Shown here: positions 10,294 through 18,511 of the stretch, one piece after another
Numbering within the stretch: position 1 is the stretch's first letter
How the letters are laid out: the number at the start of each line of letters is the position of its first letter
Origin: Bacteroidota bacterium
GTDB lineage: Bacteria > Bacteroidota > Bacteroidia > AKYH767-A > OLB10
Assembly (NCBI GenBank): GCA_016709725.1
Contig: JADJMG010000030.1
Span: 151,617 to 215,616, forward strand
Length of the DNA: 64,000 nucleotides
Reading direction: 5' to 3'
Notes under the pieces: model-generated
Seen by the model: only the letters and a program-made list of their open reading frames with translations
The model's database searches: none
What the model was told of the DNA's origin: nothing
Translations under genes and position numbers: made by a program

Positions 10294-10944
10294 TTACTTT
10301 TCCTCGTAAATATTAAATACTTTCTTTACGACAGTCACAATCGTAGTAGCTAACAGTGCACCACTAAACGCTAATGCAATATCTTTTTGCGCATCCCAAA
10401 TATCACCCTGTGTTCCTAGGTAGGCATCTCCTTGTGCTTTGAAAAAAACATCGGCCACCGCCCATTCTATTAATTCGTAAAGTCCACTGATGGATAATGT
10501 AATTTCAATGGGCAGCACCCACGACACCCATTTCGGAAAACTCAGCCAGCGCAAAAACATTTCACGCATGGGATAAGCCAATAAAAATCCGAAACTAAAA
10601 TGCACGATACGATCATAATGATTTCTGGAAGAATGAAAATAATCTTGCAACCAATAACCCAAAGGATTTTCGGCATAGGTATACTTTGATCCATAAACAT
10701 GCAGGCATAAGTAAATACAAAAAAGCAAATAACTCACATCACTAAACTGATACTTTTTATAGGAGATTATTAAAAAAGGAAGAAATACAAAGACCAATAC
10801 ATTTTCCAATATCCAATTATTTAGATCACTGGTGCCAACCAAGGTACTGGTCCAAATGGCTAAGAAGATTACGAGAAATCCTTGTAACCAATAATTCGAT
10901 TTAAAGGGAGTGCGGGTCTTGGAGATGGCGATGGTGAAGGGCAT
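10294..10944 (-). CDS. DUF2238 / YjdF-like inner membrane protein
   Basis: A 216-residue integral membrane protein with about six hydrophobic segments. It carries the conserved stretches YDRIVHFSFGFLLAYP, YELIEW and GTQGDIWDAQKDIA that mark the DUF2238 family, represented by E. coli YjdF. The function of the family is not established. The acidic and histidine residues in these motifs lie at membrane boundaries and could bind an ion or a lipid headgroup, which is inference only. The gene stands alone between two copies of the TCCCGATAGCTATCGGGA palindrome. The ATG at 10944 is the natural start because the first membrane segment begins about 20 residues later. Confidence 0.88.
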   Translation of the reverse strand: MPFTIAISKTRTPFKSNYWLQGFLVIFLAIWTSTLVGTSDLNNWILENVLVFVFLPFLIISYKKYQFSDVSYLLFCIYLCLHVYGSKYTYAENPLGYWLQDYFHSSRNHYDRIVHFSFGFLLAYPMREMFLRWLSFPKWVSWVLPIEITLSISGLYELIEWAVADVFFKAQGDAYLGTQGDIWDAQKDIALAFSGALLATTIVTVVKKVFNIYEEK

Positions 10945-10963
10945 GGTTTAATTAAGAATTAAG

Positions 10964-10981
10964 TCCCGATAGCTATCGGGA
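10964..10981. repeat. Second exact copy of palindrome TCCCGATAGCTATCGGGA
   Basis: Identical to the copy at 10044-10061 and flanked on both sides by AATTAAGAATTA-type repeats. It lies 20 bp upstream of the YjdF-like gene start. The two copies bracket that gene. Confidence 0.8.
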
Positions 10982-11049
10982 TAAGAATTAAGAATTAGGT
11001 CTCAATAACGAAGAAGTAATAGAACTAGAGCTTTTAAATAAAAATGTAA

Positions 11050-11559
11050 TTAATAATTCAACGCATACAACAACAGCTCTTCCTTTGAAGACTCATAGAT
11101 AAATTTCTTTTCGAAAGTTAATCCGAGTTTTTCAAGTAAATGAATAGAGGCCGTATTTGTTTCTAAGGTGATGCCAAGTATTCTTTTAAGATGAAATTCT
11201 GTTTTGCAATAATCTAATACAGCACTCGCCGACTCATATCCATATCCTTTTCCTTCGTATTGAGGTAAAAAAGCGAAACCAATATCTGGACTTTCAAAAT
11301 CTGCACGTTTAATTACACCGCACATTCCAATGGGTAAATTGGAATCTCTTAATCCTACCCAATACAATCCAAAACCATTGTCGTCGTAACTTTTTAACGG
11401 ACCTTTTTTCAAATACGATTTTGCGTCATCCAAATTCTTCACGCCACGATCGCCAATAAATTTCAACCAAGTCGGTGTATTCACCAACTCCAAAATAAAA
11501 GCAGAATCAGAAACAGATAGTTCACGAATAAGTAATCGCTCGGTAATGGTGATGATCAT
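11050..11559 (-). CDS. GNAT-family N-acetyltransferase (RimJ/RimL type)
   Basis: A 169-residue cytoplasmic acetyltransferase that would use acetyl-CoA. The N-terminus has the RimJ/RimL pattern TERLLIRELSVSDSAFI. The acetyl-CoA pyrophosphate loop is read in LPQYEGKGYGYESASAVLDY (Q/R-x-x-G-x-G/A form), and the C-terminal motif LETNTASIHLLEKLGLTFE is typical of the group. Members acetylate ribosomal protein N-termini, antibiotics or small amines, and the substrate cannot be told from sequence. It is not clearly in an operon; the T9SS gene at 11621-13171 is upstream with a 61-bp gap. Confidence 0.85.
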   Translation of the reverse strand: MIITITERLLIRELSVSDSAFILELVNTPTWLKFIGDRGVKNLDDAKSYLKKGPLKSYDDNGFGLYWVGLRDSNLPIGMCGVIKRADFESPDIGFAFLPQYEGKGYGYESASAVLDYCKTEFHLKRILGITLETNTASIHLLEKLGLTFEKKFIYESSKEELLLYALNY

Positions 11560-11620
11560 TTCACAAAGCTATAAAATCAAAATGAAATACTTTGGTTCTA
11601 CATGGATTTACATTTGTTCA

Positions 11621-13171
11621 TTATTCCGCCTTCAGCAATTTTGCTGAAAAGACCGACCCATCTTTCTGAATGCCACGAATAAAATAATACCCAGCTTCTT
11701 GATCTGCCAAACTAATCTTTGTCCCATTTTTAGCTTGACAGGCATGTATAACTTGACCTTGCGCGTTAAAAATTGCTAATTCCATCATTTCGTTCGAGAT
11801 GCAAGAAATAGTAAAAGCATCTTGAACTACTGTTGGATAAATCACGATTTCGCTTTGTTGATTCAATTCCTCCACTGCGGTACTTAAACAAATCAAATTA
11901 ACCGTAGGTGTTACCGTTCCAAAAGGTGTGGTAATGGTACTTAAAAGTCCAACAGCACCTGTATACTGCGAATGTGTGGTCTGAGATTGCGCAGATTGAC
12001 TTTGTGTGGTAAGCGCATAATTAACAGAATTACAAACACTATTTCCGGCTGAATCCAATTTCACAACAAAGAAATGTTGATTGTTCCATGGACCAATGTT
12101 TCCTGACAAGATATAACCGCCATCAGATGTATTAGTCATGGAATTAAATTTAGCACTTATTGCAGAATTCGGTTTAAAACTATGACACCAAATTAAACTT
12201 CCAACATTATTTAACTTTAGCAAAATCGGAATATAATTTCCTGAATTAAAATCATAAGCATTCCCAGCAACAAGAAAATCATTATTGGCATCTTGAATGA
12301 CTTTTACTGGCAAAACATCTTTACCACTTACTTTAAATGAATTTCCTCCGACATAATTTGTAAGAGTGCTATCGATGATAGCAAACGACAACGTACTTCC
12401 TGTTGGAGCTCCATAATTGGCAACTGAAACACAAACATATTCTCCACTTTGCGCCTTTGCAATATCGGTTGAATAAATACCAATACTATTAGGATAATGT
12501 TTGACAATGACACCATTTGTATCGACAATAGTAATCGCATTTGTCAAATTCGAAATTGCGATTTCATTATTTCCTAAATAACGGCCTTTATAATTCGGAC
12601 TTGCAAATTGATTTGTCACCAAATATCCTCCACTTACAACAGCACCTAATTCATCCAACGTAAATACTGAAGGTTTTGCGCTGCCCCCAAGTGCAATCGT
12701 TCCTGTGACTGTATATCGACCAGGTGAAACTTCAAAAGCACTATTGCCATAATCATTTCCGGCGGTACCATACACTTTATGAAAAACAGTGTTCAACGCA
12801 GAATCCAATTTTACTACCAAGCAATCGTAATTATTAGAATTTACGAATGATCCTCCGGTTAAAAAATATCCGCCATCCGAAGTTTGACAAATAGAATAAA
12901 AGAAATCACTTGTTGTTGAAGCAAAACTTTTACTTTGTAATAATACACCTGTTGGTGAAACAATAGAGATAACTGGATCATAATTTGCACCACCTACAAG
13001 TGTAGATCCTACGACTACATAATTCCCCTGTGTATTTTGAATTGCATCGCGAGCGTCATCTCCAGCTGACAAATAAAATTCGAGTTGAAATGTATTTTGC
13101 TGTGCTGAAGCGGAATCTATCGGCATCAATCCCATGAGCAAGGTCAGAATAAGGAGGCAAGTATTTTTCAT
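11621..13171 (-). CDS. T9SS cargo protein with repeated SDGGY motifs (beta-propeller-like)
   Basis: About 516 residues from the ATG at 13171; a TTG six bases upstream is less likely because the ATG begins the signal peptide MKNTCLLILTLLMG...SASA. The body repeats blades with the pattern T-S-D-G-G-Y-x-L-T/S-G and VKLDS, as in secreted proteins that resemble eight-bladed propellers. The last 80 residues are a T9SS type A domain (IYPTVVQDAF, NAQGQVI, GYYFIRG). No catalytic site is seen. A TATATTTG box lies 3 bp upstream of the ATG, but I find no -33 partner. The gene follows the sulfotransferase-like gene by 74 bp and may be read through from it. Confidence 0.82.
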   Translation of the reverse strand: MKNTCLLILTLLMGLMPIDSASAQQNTFQLEFYLSAGDDARDAIQNTQGNYVVVGSTLVGGANYDPVISIVSPTGVLLQSKSFASTTSDFFYSICQTSDGGYFLTGGSFVNSNNYDCLVVKLDSALNTVFHKVYGTAGNDYGNSAFEVSPGRYTVTGTIALGGSAKPSVFTLDELGAVVSGGYLVTNQFASPNYKGRYLGNNEIAISNLTNAITIVDTNGVIVKHYPNSIGIYSTDIAKAQSGEYVCVSVANYGAPTGSTLSFAIIDSTLTNYVGGNSFKVSGKDVLPVKVIQDANNDFLVAGNAYDFNSGNYIPILLKLNNVGSLIWCHSFKPNSAISAKFNSMTNTSDGGYILSGNIGPWNNQHFFVVKLDSAGNSVCNSVNYALTTQSQSAQSQTTHSQYTGAVGLLSTITTPFGTVTPTVNLICLSTAVEELNQQSEIVIYPTVVQDAFTISCISNEMMELAIFNAQGQVIHACQAKNGTKISLADQEAGYYFIRGIQKDGSVFSAKLLKAE

Positions 13172-13245
13172 AATCAAATATATAATATTTGATAGAATTA
13201 GAGATATACATGCTGAGAAAAAAATCCCTAATATATGGGGTGATT

Positions 13246-13977
13246 TTATACTTTAGAGCTAGCAATTAATTTTTCATAAAAAAACATTGAAGCATCATAC
13301 AAAGGAATTAAACGATTCTCCAACTCCACATTTTTAGCAACATAGGGTTGAAAGCCGTTGCTGTTATGTACATTTTTATACCAATACTTTGCCCAAATCC
13401 CATCTTCGGGTCGAGCACCCTTTTCCCAACTTAACATCTCATTATAAAATGGAATGCCAGTATTTTTACATAATTTCCGTAATTCTTGTTCTGGATCTTT
13501 TAGGATGGTATTCGAGTCGATTACTAAAACATCGGCACCCATCTCCTGCAACAAATTGAGCAGATTTACTTGCGTTTCAAATCCAATATCAATCATACTC
13601 GGATTCTCAATCTCCTTAGCAAAGGAGGGAATAACTTCCGCGGGATCTCGAGTTAATATCACATTGTATACAGAACGCATAAATGATGTTTTGAGATTTA
13701 ACAAATGATGGCACATGTTTTTAAAAAACACCACTTCTTTTGAGTGGTTACCCATCATCATTTGAATCACTTTCTCTCCATCCGTTTCCATGGAAGCTAA
13801 AACTTCATCGGCACCAGGATGATACTCCTTAGCTTTGGTGTTTTTTAGATAATGTCCGTATAAAGGTTCATCAAAAACTAGCGTATCGGGACGTTGGGCA
13901 AAAGAATACATCAATGCAGTGGAAATATTTCGTGGTCCCGACCACAAACAAATTCTTTTGCAATTATCGCTCGACAT
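13246..13977 (-). CDS. Sulfotransferase-like P-loop protein
   Basis: A 243-residue protein of the PAPS-dependent sulfotransferase fold. The N-terminal WSGPRNISTALMYSF (residues 12-26) corresponds to the 5'-phosphosulphate loop. TRDPAEVIPSF near residue 110 fits the 3'-phosphate-binding R-D-P...S pattern. It is shorter than most sulfotransferases, though the usual C-terminal helix region (DGIWAKYWYKNVH) is present. Its ATG lies 4 bp after the stop of the class IV aminotransferase-like gene, so the two are almost certainly co-translated. The pairing suggests action on an amino- or hydroxy-acid-derived substrate, but this is inference. A nucleotide kinase-like function using the same P-loop cannot be excluded. 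Confidence 0.8.
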   Translation of the reverse strand: MSSDNCKRICLWSGPRNISTALMYSFAQRPDTLVFDEPLYGHYLKNTKAKEYHPGADEVLASMETDGEKVIQMMMGNHSKEVVFFKNMCHHLLNLKTSFMRSVYNVILTRDPAEVIPSFAKEIENPSMIDIGFETQVNLLNLLQEMGADVLVIDSNTILKDPEQELRKLCKNTGIPFYNEMLSWEKGARPEDGIWAKYWYKNVHNSNGFQPYVAKNVELENRLIPLYDASMFFYEKLIASSKV

Positions 13978-13981
13978 AAAA

Positions 13982-14908
13982 TTAAATACCCTTTGCTTTC
14001 TTCACTTCTTCCTTCACTAGTTCCGCATACCAAGTGATTAACTTTGCTGTCATTTTCCCTGGCAGTCCGTTACCTATTACTCGTCCATCAATTTTAACTA
14101 CAGGAGTAAGTCCTCCGAAAGTACCTGTAGCAAAGGCTTCGTCTGCACTATAGACATCGAATAAAGAAAAATCTTTTTGATGACACTGTACACCATTCTT
14201 CTGGCAAATACGAATTACATTTTCTCTGGTAATTCCATTCATACAATACTTGCCGGTGGAAGTCCAGACTTCATTCCCGCGTACAATAAAAAAATTCGTT
14301 GCATTACAAGTAGAAACGAATCCATTTATATCTAACATTAACGCTTCATCGGCTCCTGCTTCCAAGGCTTGAATGAGTGCTTGCACTTCGTGTAATTTAC
14401 TATGACAATTTAATCGAGGATCCAAATAATCTGGTGAGCCTCTACGAATGGTACTCGTGAACAATGTTATTCCTTTTTGCGCAACTTCTGTGGAAGCTAT
14501 TTTATGTTCAGCGATGATAACAATATTGGGTCCGCTGATGGTAAGTCGGGGATCTTGCGATGGCGTTTTTTTGAAACCACGTGTTATCATCACTCGCACA
14601 TGCACTTTATCGGTCATCTGATTTGCCTCGAGCGTACGTTGAATTTTTGCTTTCAAATCTGCTTTCGTCATTTTCAAATCGAGTCCGACACTTGCGGCTG
14701 CGTTCCATAAACGATCAAGATGTTGGTCTATAAAAACCAATACACCATCGTACAATCGTATTGCTTCCCAGATTCCATCTCCCACTAAATAGCCACTATC
14801 AAAAACCGAAATTTTAGCATCTGCACGCGGAAACAATTCATCGTTGATGGATATTAAAATAGAATCATTTCGCGAATCGTGTTCTGCGGTATGGGTACCT
14901 GTTAGCAT
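13982..14908 (-). CDS. Class IV (BCAT/DAAT-fold) aminotransferase-like protein
   Basis: A 308-residue fold-type IV PLP enzyme homologue. The N-terminal domain has ISVFDSGYLVGDGIWEAIR, and the C-terminal domain has ADEALMLDINGFVSTCNATN, NGITRENVI and FATGTFGGLTPV, the usual cofactor-site landmarks of branched-chain and D-amino-acid aminotransferases. One oddity is that the PLP lysine is usually found about 21 residues before the E of (A/D)EAL, in a K-x-x-N context. Here that position is N167 (LNCHSK), and the nearest lysine is K171. Either the loop is shifted or the catalytic lysine is lost. The gene sits in a tight rpiB / aminotransferase / sulfotransferase-like series (gaps of 9 and 4 bp). 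Confidence 0.85.
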   Translation of the reverse strand: MLTGTHTAEHDSRNDSILISINDELFPRADAKISVFDSGYLVGDGIWEAIRLYDGVLVFIDQHLDRLWNAAASVGLDLKMTKADLKAKIQRTLEANQMTDKVHVRVMITRGFKKTPSQDPRLTISGPNIVIIAEHKIASTEVAQKGITLFTSTIRRGSPDYLDPRLNCHSKLHEVQALIQALEAGADEALMLDINGFVSTCNATNFFIVRGNEVWTSTGKYCMNGITRENVIRICQKNGVQCHQKDFSLFDVYSADEAFATGTFGGLTPVVKIDGRVIGNGLPGKMTAKLITWYAELVKEEVKKAKGI

Positions 14909-14917
14909 ATACTAAAA

Positions 14918-15346
14918 TCAGCAAGAAATTTTATCGACACGCAATTGATGACGACCGCCTTCAAAAGCGACAGACACAAACGCTTGCACCATTTCTCGAG
15001 CTACATCGTCACTCACAAATCGAGCAGGAATACACAATATGTTTGCATTATTATGTTGGCGTGCTAAAGAAGCAATTTCAGGTGTCCAACACAAAGCAGC
15101 ACGTATGCCCGCATGTTTATTCGCCGTCATACAAACACCATTTGCACTTCCGCAAAGCAATATACCGCGCCCTTCTGACTCCTCTTCCACAGCCGATGCC
15201 ACAGCATGTGCATAGTCAGGGTAATCGGTACTCGCGGAACTGTTGGTTCCATGATCGGTAAAACTATGTCCTAGGGAAACTAAATATTCCTTCACAACTT
15301 CTTTCATGTCATATCCGGCATGATCGGATCCTATGTGGAAATTCAT
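14918..15346 (-). CDS. rpiB: Ribose-5-phosphate isomerase B
   Basis: RpiB interconverts ribose 5-phosphate and ribulose 5-phosphate in the pentose phosphate pathway. The 142-residue length is typical. Diagnostic stretches are GSDHAGYDMKE at the N-terminus, DYPDYAHAVA, the LLCGSANGVCMTANKHAGIRAALC active-site segment with the catalytic cysteine (LLCGS), and ARQHNNANILCIPAR. It lies 26 bp downstream of the secreted cyclophilin gene and 9 bp upstream of the class IV aminotransferase-like gene, so it heads or joins a minus-strand operon. There are no oddities. Confidence 0.95.
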   Translation of the reverse strand: MNFHIGSDHAGYDMKEVVKEYLVSLGHSFTDHGTNSSASTDYPDYAHAVASAVEEESEGRGILLCGSANGVCMTANKHAGIRAALCWTPEIASLARQHNNANILCIPARFVSDDVAREMVQAFVSVAFEGGRHQLRVDKISC

Positions 15347-15372
15347 TATCGATTTTATGTTTTAGATACTAA

Positions 15373-16797
15373 TTACTCAACTACAACTTTCTCCGAATTA
15401 AAATAAGTTCCTTGCTGAACATCTAACAAATAGAGTCCTTTCGAAAATGAACTAATATCAATTTTCACTTTTAATTCTTCGGAATATTTATACTCTTGAC
15501 TCCAAACAATTTTTCCTTGCACATCTCTTAACTTCATTTGAAGCGGAGCATTTTCTTTCATTTTCAATTCAACATTTAATTGTTGCGTTGCAGGATTTGG
15601 ATAGATGGATGCTATCACATCTTCTTGCTGTGCATTAATAATTCCTGTTGTTGTTCCCGTTTCAAAAGTAAAGCGAGTAGAAAAATATCCAGCGGTAGTT
15701 CCATTATAACTACGCACTCTCCAATAGTAACGTGTATTGGGATTTAATGCAGGAATTTGTTGCGTTGTGTTTGTTAATCCTGATTGATTAAATACTGTAC
15801 TTGCTCCACTAAACGTAATGGCGGTGGCTACTTGTAATTGATAATTATCTGCGTTGGCAATCGGTAACCAATCAAACACCGGATTTAAAAATGTATTTGT
15901 TGCAGAATCCACCGGTGTAACTAACGTCACCGCTCCCGTAAGTGTGGTAAATTTCCAAACATTTGAATAGACGCTTTCGTGTCCACCATTTGTTGATTTC
16001 ACTCTCCAGAAATACGTTGCCGAACCTGGAAGTGTTGTTGCACTCACTGAATTTGTTCCTGCAGTTTTTTCGAGCGCGATCGTGGTGAATAATGAATCGG
16101 TAGAAAACTGAATAGTGTACATCACGGCACTGGGTACGGCTGTCCAACTAAAAAATTGAGAATTATTTATGTTCACTGAATTATCCGCAGGTGCATTTAA
16201 TGAAGGCGCTGCAGGAACCGAATCATTCACTCCAATATAGGTAACAAACATCGAAATGTTTTGTAGTGGGATATCATTTACATCACGCGGAGACAATACT
16301 ATCGTGTCTACCACCGACATTCCAGTAGTTACTTTTCCATATACCGTGTAGTTCCCATCTAAAAAAGTAGCAGGCGCTACACAAATATAAAATTGAGAAG
16401 TAGCACTGTTAGGATCAGTGTCTCTGGCAGCACCTAAGATTCCGCGAAGATGTCGCACGGTATTAAATTCAGCATTCACTGTTGGCTGCCATGGCTGTCC
16501 TTGTCCCCAAGTGCTCATAGGGCCACTGATTGTATTTGGGTCACCACCTTGGATTACAAATCCAGGTACAACACGGTGAAAAGCGGTACTGTCAAAAAAC
16601 TGGGTGCTCACCAAACTATCAAACATATGCACATGGTTGGGTGCGATGAGTGGAAATAGTTCTACATTAAATGTACCTAACAAGGTTGTATCACGGTAAG
16701 TGACAATTTGATAAATAGGTTTATCGATTCCTTGAGATACTAGATCAGAAGCTGATAAGCAAAAAAGTAGGCAGAGCGAGAGTAAGTATTTTTTCAT
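15373..16797 (-). CDS. Secreted cyclophilin-type peptidyl-prolyl isomerase with FN3-like domains and T9SS tail
   Basis: A 474-residue protein. A signal peptide (MKKYLLSLCLLFCLSASDLVS) is followed by a cyclophilin domain at about residues 28-195. It shows the FHRVVPGFVIQGGDP active-site segment, with F and R of the catalytic region, and ATSQFYICVAP. Two fibronectin III-like domains follow (FSWTAVPSAVMYTIQFS and FDWLPIANADNYQLQVA, each ending in YWRVRS-like strands). A T9SS type A domain completes it (SIYPNPATQ, GLYLLDV). It would isomerise X-Pro bonds in surface or secreted proteins. A cyclophilin fused to a T9SS signal implies cell-surface folding assistance rather than the usual periplasmic role. 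It precedes rpiB by 26 bp. Confidence 0.9.
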   Translation of the reverse strand: MKKYLLSLCLLFCLSASDLVSQGIDKPIYQIVTYRDTTLLGTFNVELFPLIAPNHVHMFDSLVSTQFFDSTAFHRVVPGFVIQGGDPNTISGPMSTWGQGQPWQPTVNAEFNTVRHLRGILGAARDTDPNSATSQFYICVAPATFLDGNYTVYGKVTTGMSVVDTIVLSPRDVNDIPLQNISMFVTYIGVNDSVPAAPSLNAPADNSVNINNSQFFSWTAVPSAVMYTIQFSTDSLFTTIALEKTAGTNSVSATTLPGSATYFWRVKSTNGGHESVYSNVWKFTTLTGAVTLVTPVDSATNTFLNPVFDWLPIANADNYQLQVATAITFSGASTVFNQSGLTNTTQQIPALNPNTRYYWRVRSYNGTTAGYFSTRFTFETGTTTGIINAQQEDVIASIYPNPATQQLNVELKMKENAPLQMKLRDVQGKIVWSQEYKYSEELKVKIDISSFSKGLYLLDVQQGTYFNSEKVVVE

Positions 16798-17113
16798 GTT
16801 CTAAAAGTACTAAAATTTGAATAAAGGTCAGGATGATAAACAAATGTTTAACCTTATCGCTTGATTTCATCCATTTTATTTGAACTCAACTATTTTAGAA
16901 CACGGATGACACGGATAAATCGGATATTCGCGGATTTGCTTTAACGAACTTTAAAGTTTAAGTCAAGTAATTCAAAACAAATATTATCAATTCTGTAAGA
17001 ATCGAGTTTACATGATTCAAAGAGAGACAATTTGAAGGATTCCTCATTGTAGCTAAAGTAATTTTCAAATTGATTCCCATTCAAATCGCGAGGCTTCGCA
17101 ATCAAATTTAAAA
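16798..17113. other. Gene-free spacer, 316 bp
   Basis: No coding frame, RNA gene or clear terminator is visible. It contains a short repetitive phrase near 16910-16940 (ACACGGATGACACGGATAAA followed by TCGGATATTCGCGGATT) that looks like a fragment of a dispersed repeat. Confidence 0.5.
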
Positions 17114-18136
17114 TCACAATCCCTTCTTAAAATCGGTCCAGCTCATTTTTTTGTAGATGTCATCTCCATAATAAGTAAGAATTTCGGAGAGGACTCTTGG
17201 CTCAAGGAAAAATGGGATCGCGTCAATGATTTGATCTTGTTCATCCAAGATGGCGAGACTTGGCAATACAAAATTATTTTTTGTGAATTTTAATGTGAGC
17301 GGATGAAAGGGGAATTTATCTTGAGGCAATTTTTGATACAAGCTATCATTCCAAAACAATGGTTTTTTTAATTCAGGATTGAAATCAACCAAATCGAATT
17401 TCTCGAGTGGTTTTATTAAAAGTGAATCTGTGAAAACACCGCGTTGCATCACTTGACAAGAATTACACCAGTAGGTATGCATAAAAACTAATTTCTTCTT
17501 TGATCCTTTATAATTTCCATCAAAAACATTTTCTGGAAACAGCCAATTCAATCTTAATAATTTTGAACTTACCGTTGAATCACGAAAGGCGGTATTAAAG
17601 GCTGCCGTAAAATCCTCCAAGGATGTATTACGATATACATTTTCTAACGTAAACACGAGTATGGGTTCTATCTTCTCTCGGTCAAGATAACCAGGTGCTA
17701 ATAATTTTATTTGAAATTCATTTTTCTTGGGATCAAATCCATTCAAAAAAAGTGTGCTTGGGTACATTAACTTTCCTTGTAATAACTCAACGGCCAAAGG
17801 ATGTGGGGTTTTGGGAGCCGCAGAAGTTGGTTTGTATTCCTTTCCTTGAAAAATAACCGTATCTTTTCCTTCTGCATCAAACTTCACCGAATAAAAATTC
17901 TGATTCAAATAGAAGGCAATGGATGAATCTGAATAGGTGGTTGCCATCATGCGTTTGCACCAGCCACACCAGTCGGTGTAAAAATCAAGCAAGATCGGTT
18001 TGGGCTGTTTTTTTACTGCTTCCTGTGCTTCTTGTAAGGTCATCCACCTCACTAGACTCGTTTCTTTTTTTTGAGCCGATACCTGCGGGGTGAAATATAA
18101 GAATGAAATAAGAAGTAGAAGTTTCGCTTTGGTCAT
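17114..18136 (-). CDS. Exported protein with two thioredoxin-like domains
   Basis: A 340-residue exported protein (signal peptide MTKAKLLLLISFLYF...VSAQ). The first thioredoxin domain carries FYTDWCGWCKRMM with C57 and C60, a Thioredoxin_7/DsbD-gamma-like active site, plus the downstream cis-proline segment MYPSTLFL. The second has FMHTYWCNSCQVMQ with C224 and C227 and LPSLAIL as its cis-proline segment. It probably works in the periplasm as a disulphide reductase or isomerase. The second site, CNSC, is unusual. A TATCTTTG box at 18155-18162 is positioned like a -7 element 18 bp upstream, but no -33 is seen. The gene is transcribed alone. Confidence 0.85.
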   Translation of the reverse strand: MTKAKLLLLISFLYFTPQVSAQKKETSLVRWMTLQEAQEAVKKQPKPILLDFYTDWCGWCKRMMATTYSDSSIAFYLNQNFYSVKFDAEGKDTVIFQGKEYKPTSAAPKTPHPLAVELLQGKLMYPSTLFLNGFDPKKNEFQIKLLAPGYLDREKIEPILVFTLENVYRNTSLEDFTAAFNTAFRDSTVSSKLLRLNWLFPENVFDGNYKGSKKKLVFMHTYWCNSCQVMQRGVFTDSLLIKPLEKFDLVDFNPELKKPLFWNDSLYQKLPQDKFPFHPLTLKFTKNNFVLPSLAILDEQDQIIDAIPFFLEPRVLSEILTYYGDDIYKKMSWTDFKKGL

Positions 18137-18240
18137 GTCTTAAACTATATTTTACAAAGATATAAAGTGCAAAATGAACTAATCCTATAAAATGCATGAA
18201 ATAAATAGAATTGGGAATAAAAAGAGATTGGAACATTAAA

Positions 18241-18511
18241 ATTCCTTGCCTATCCCCTCGCGATGCTTCGCGACCCCTCTCCAATGGAGAGGGGAGTTTA
18301 AATATTCTATTTTCTAATAAAGATTTGAGGGAATAAATAAAATCGATTTCAATGTTATTCCAAGCCTCTCCCCCTGCCCCTCTCCAATGGAGAAGGGAGT
18401 TAAAGAAATTATTTTGTGAAAGGCATTCTAGGTAAATAGATAAATATTCTGCATTCTTATTCTCCCCTCTCCCCTTATTCCCCTCTCCATGGGAGAGGGG
18501 AGAATAAGAAA
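18241..18511. repeat. Cluster of CCCCTCTCC...GGAGAGGGG inverted repeats with a duplicated gene end
   Basis: Three imperfect inverted repeats of the form CCCCTCTCCAATGGAGAGGGG lie near 18274-18297, 18377-18400 and 18479-18503. Between the second and third is a near copy (about 18408-18432) of the last codons of the following gene: on the minus strand it reads MPFTK-stop against MPFAK-stop in the real gene end at 18512. The rest of 18137-18511 has no gene. A related CCTCTCC...GGAGAGG element sits near 10155. Confidence 0.7.
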
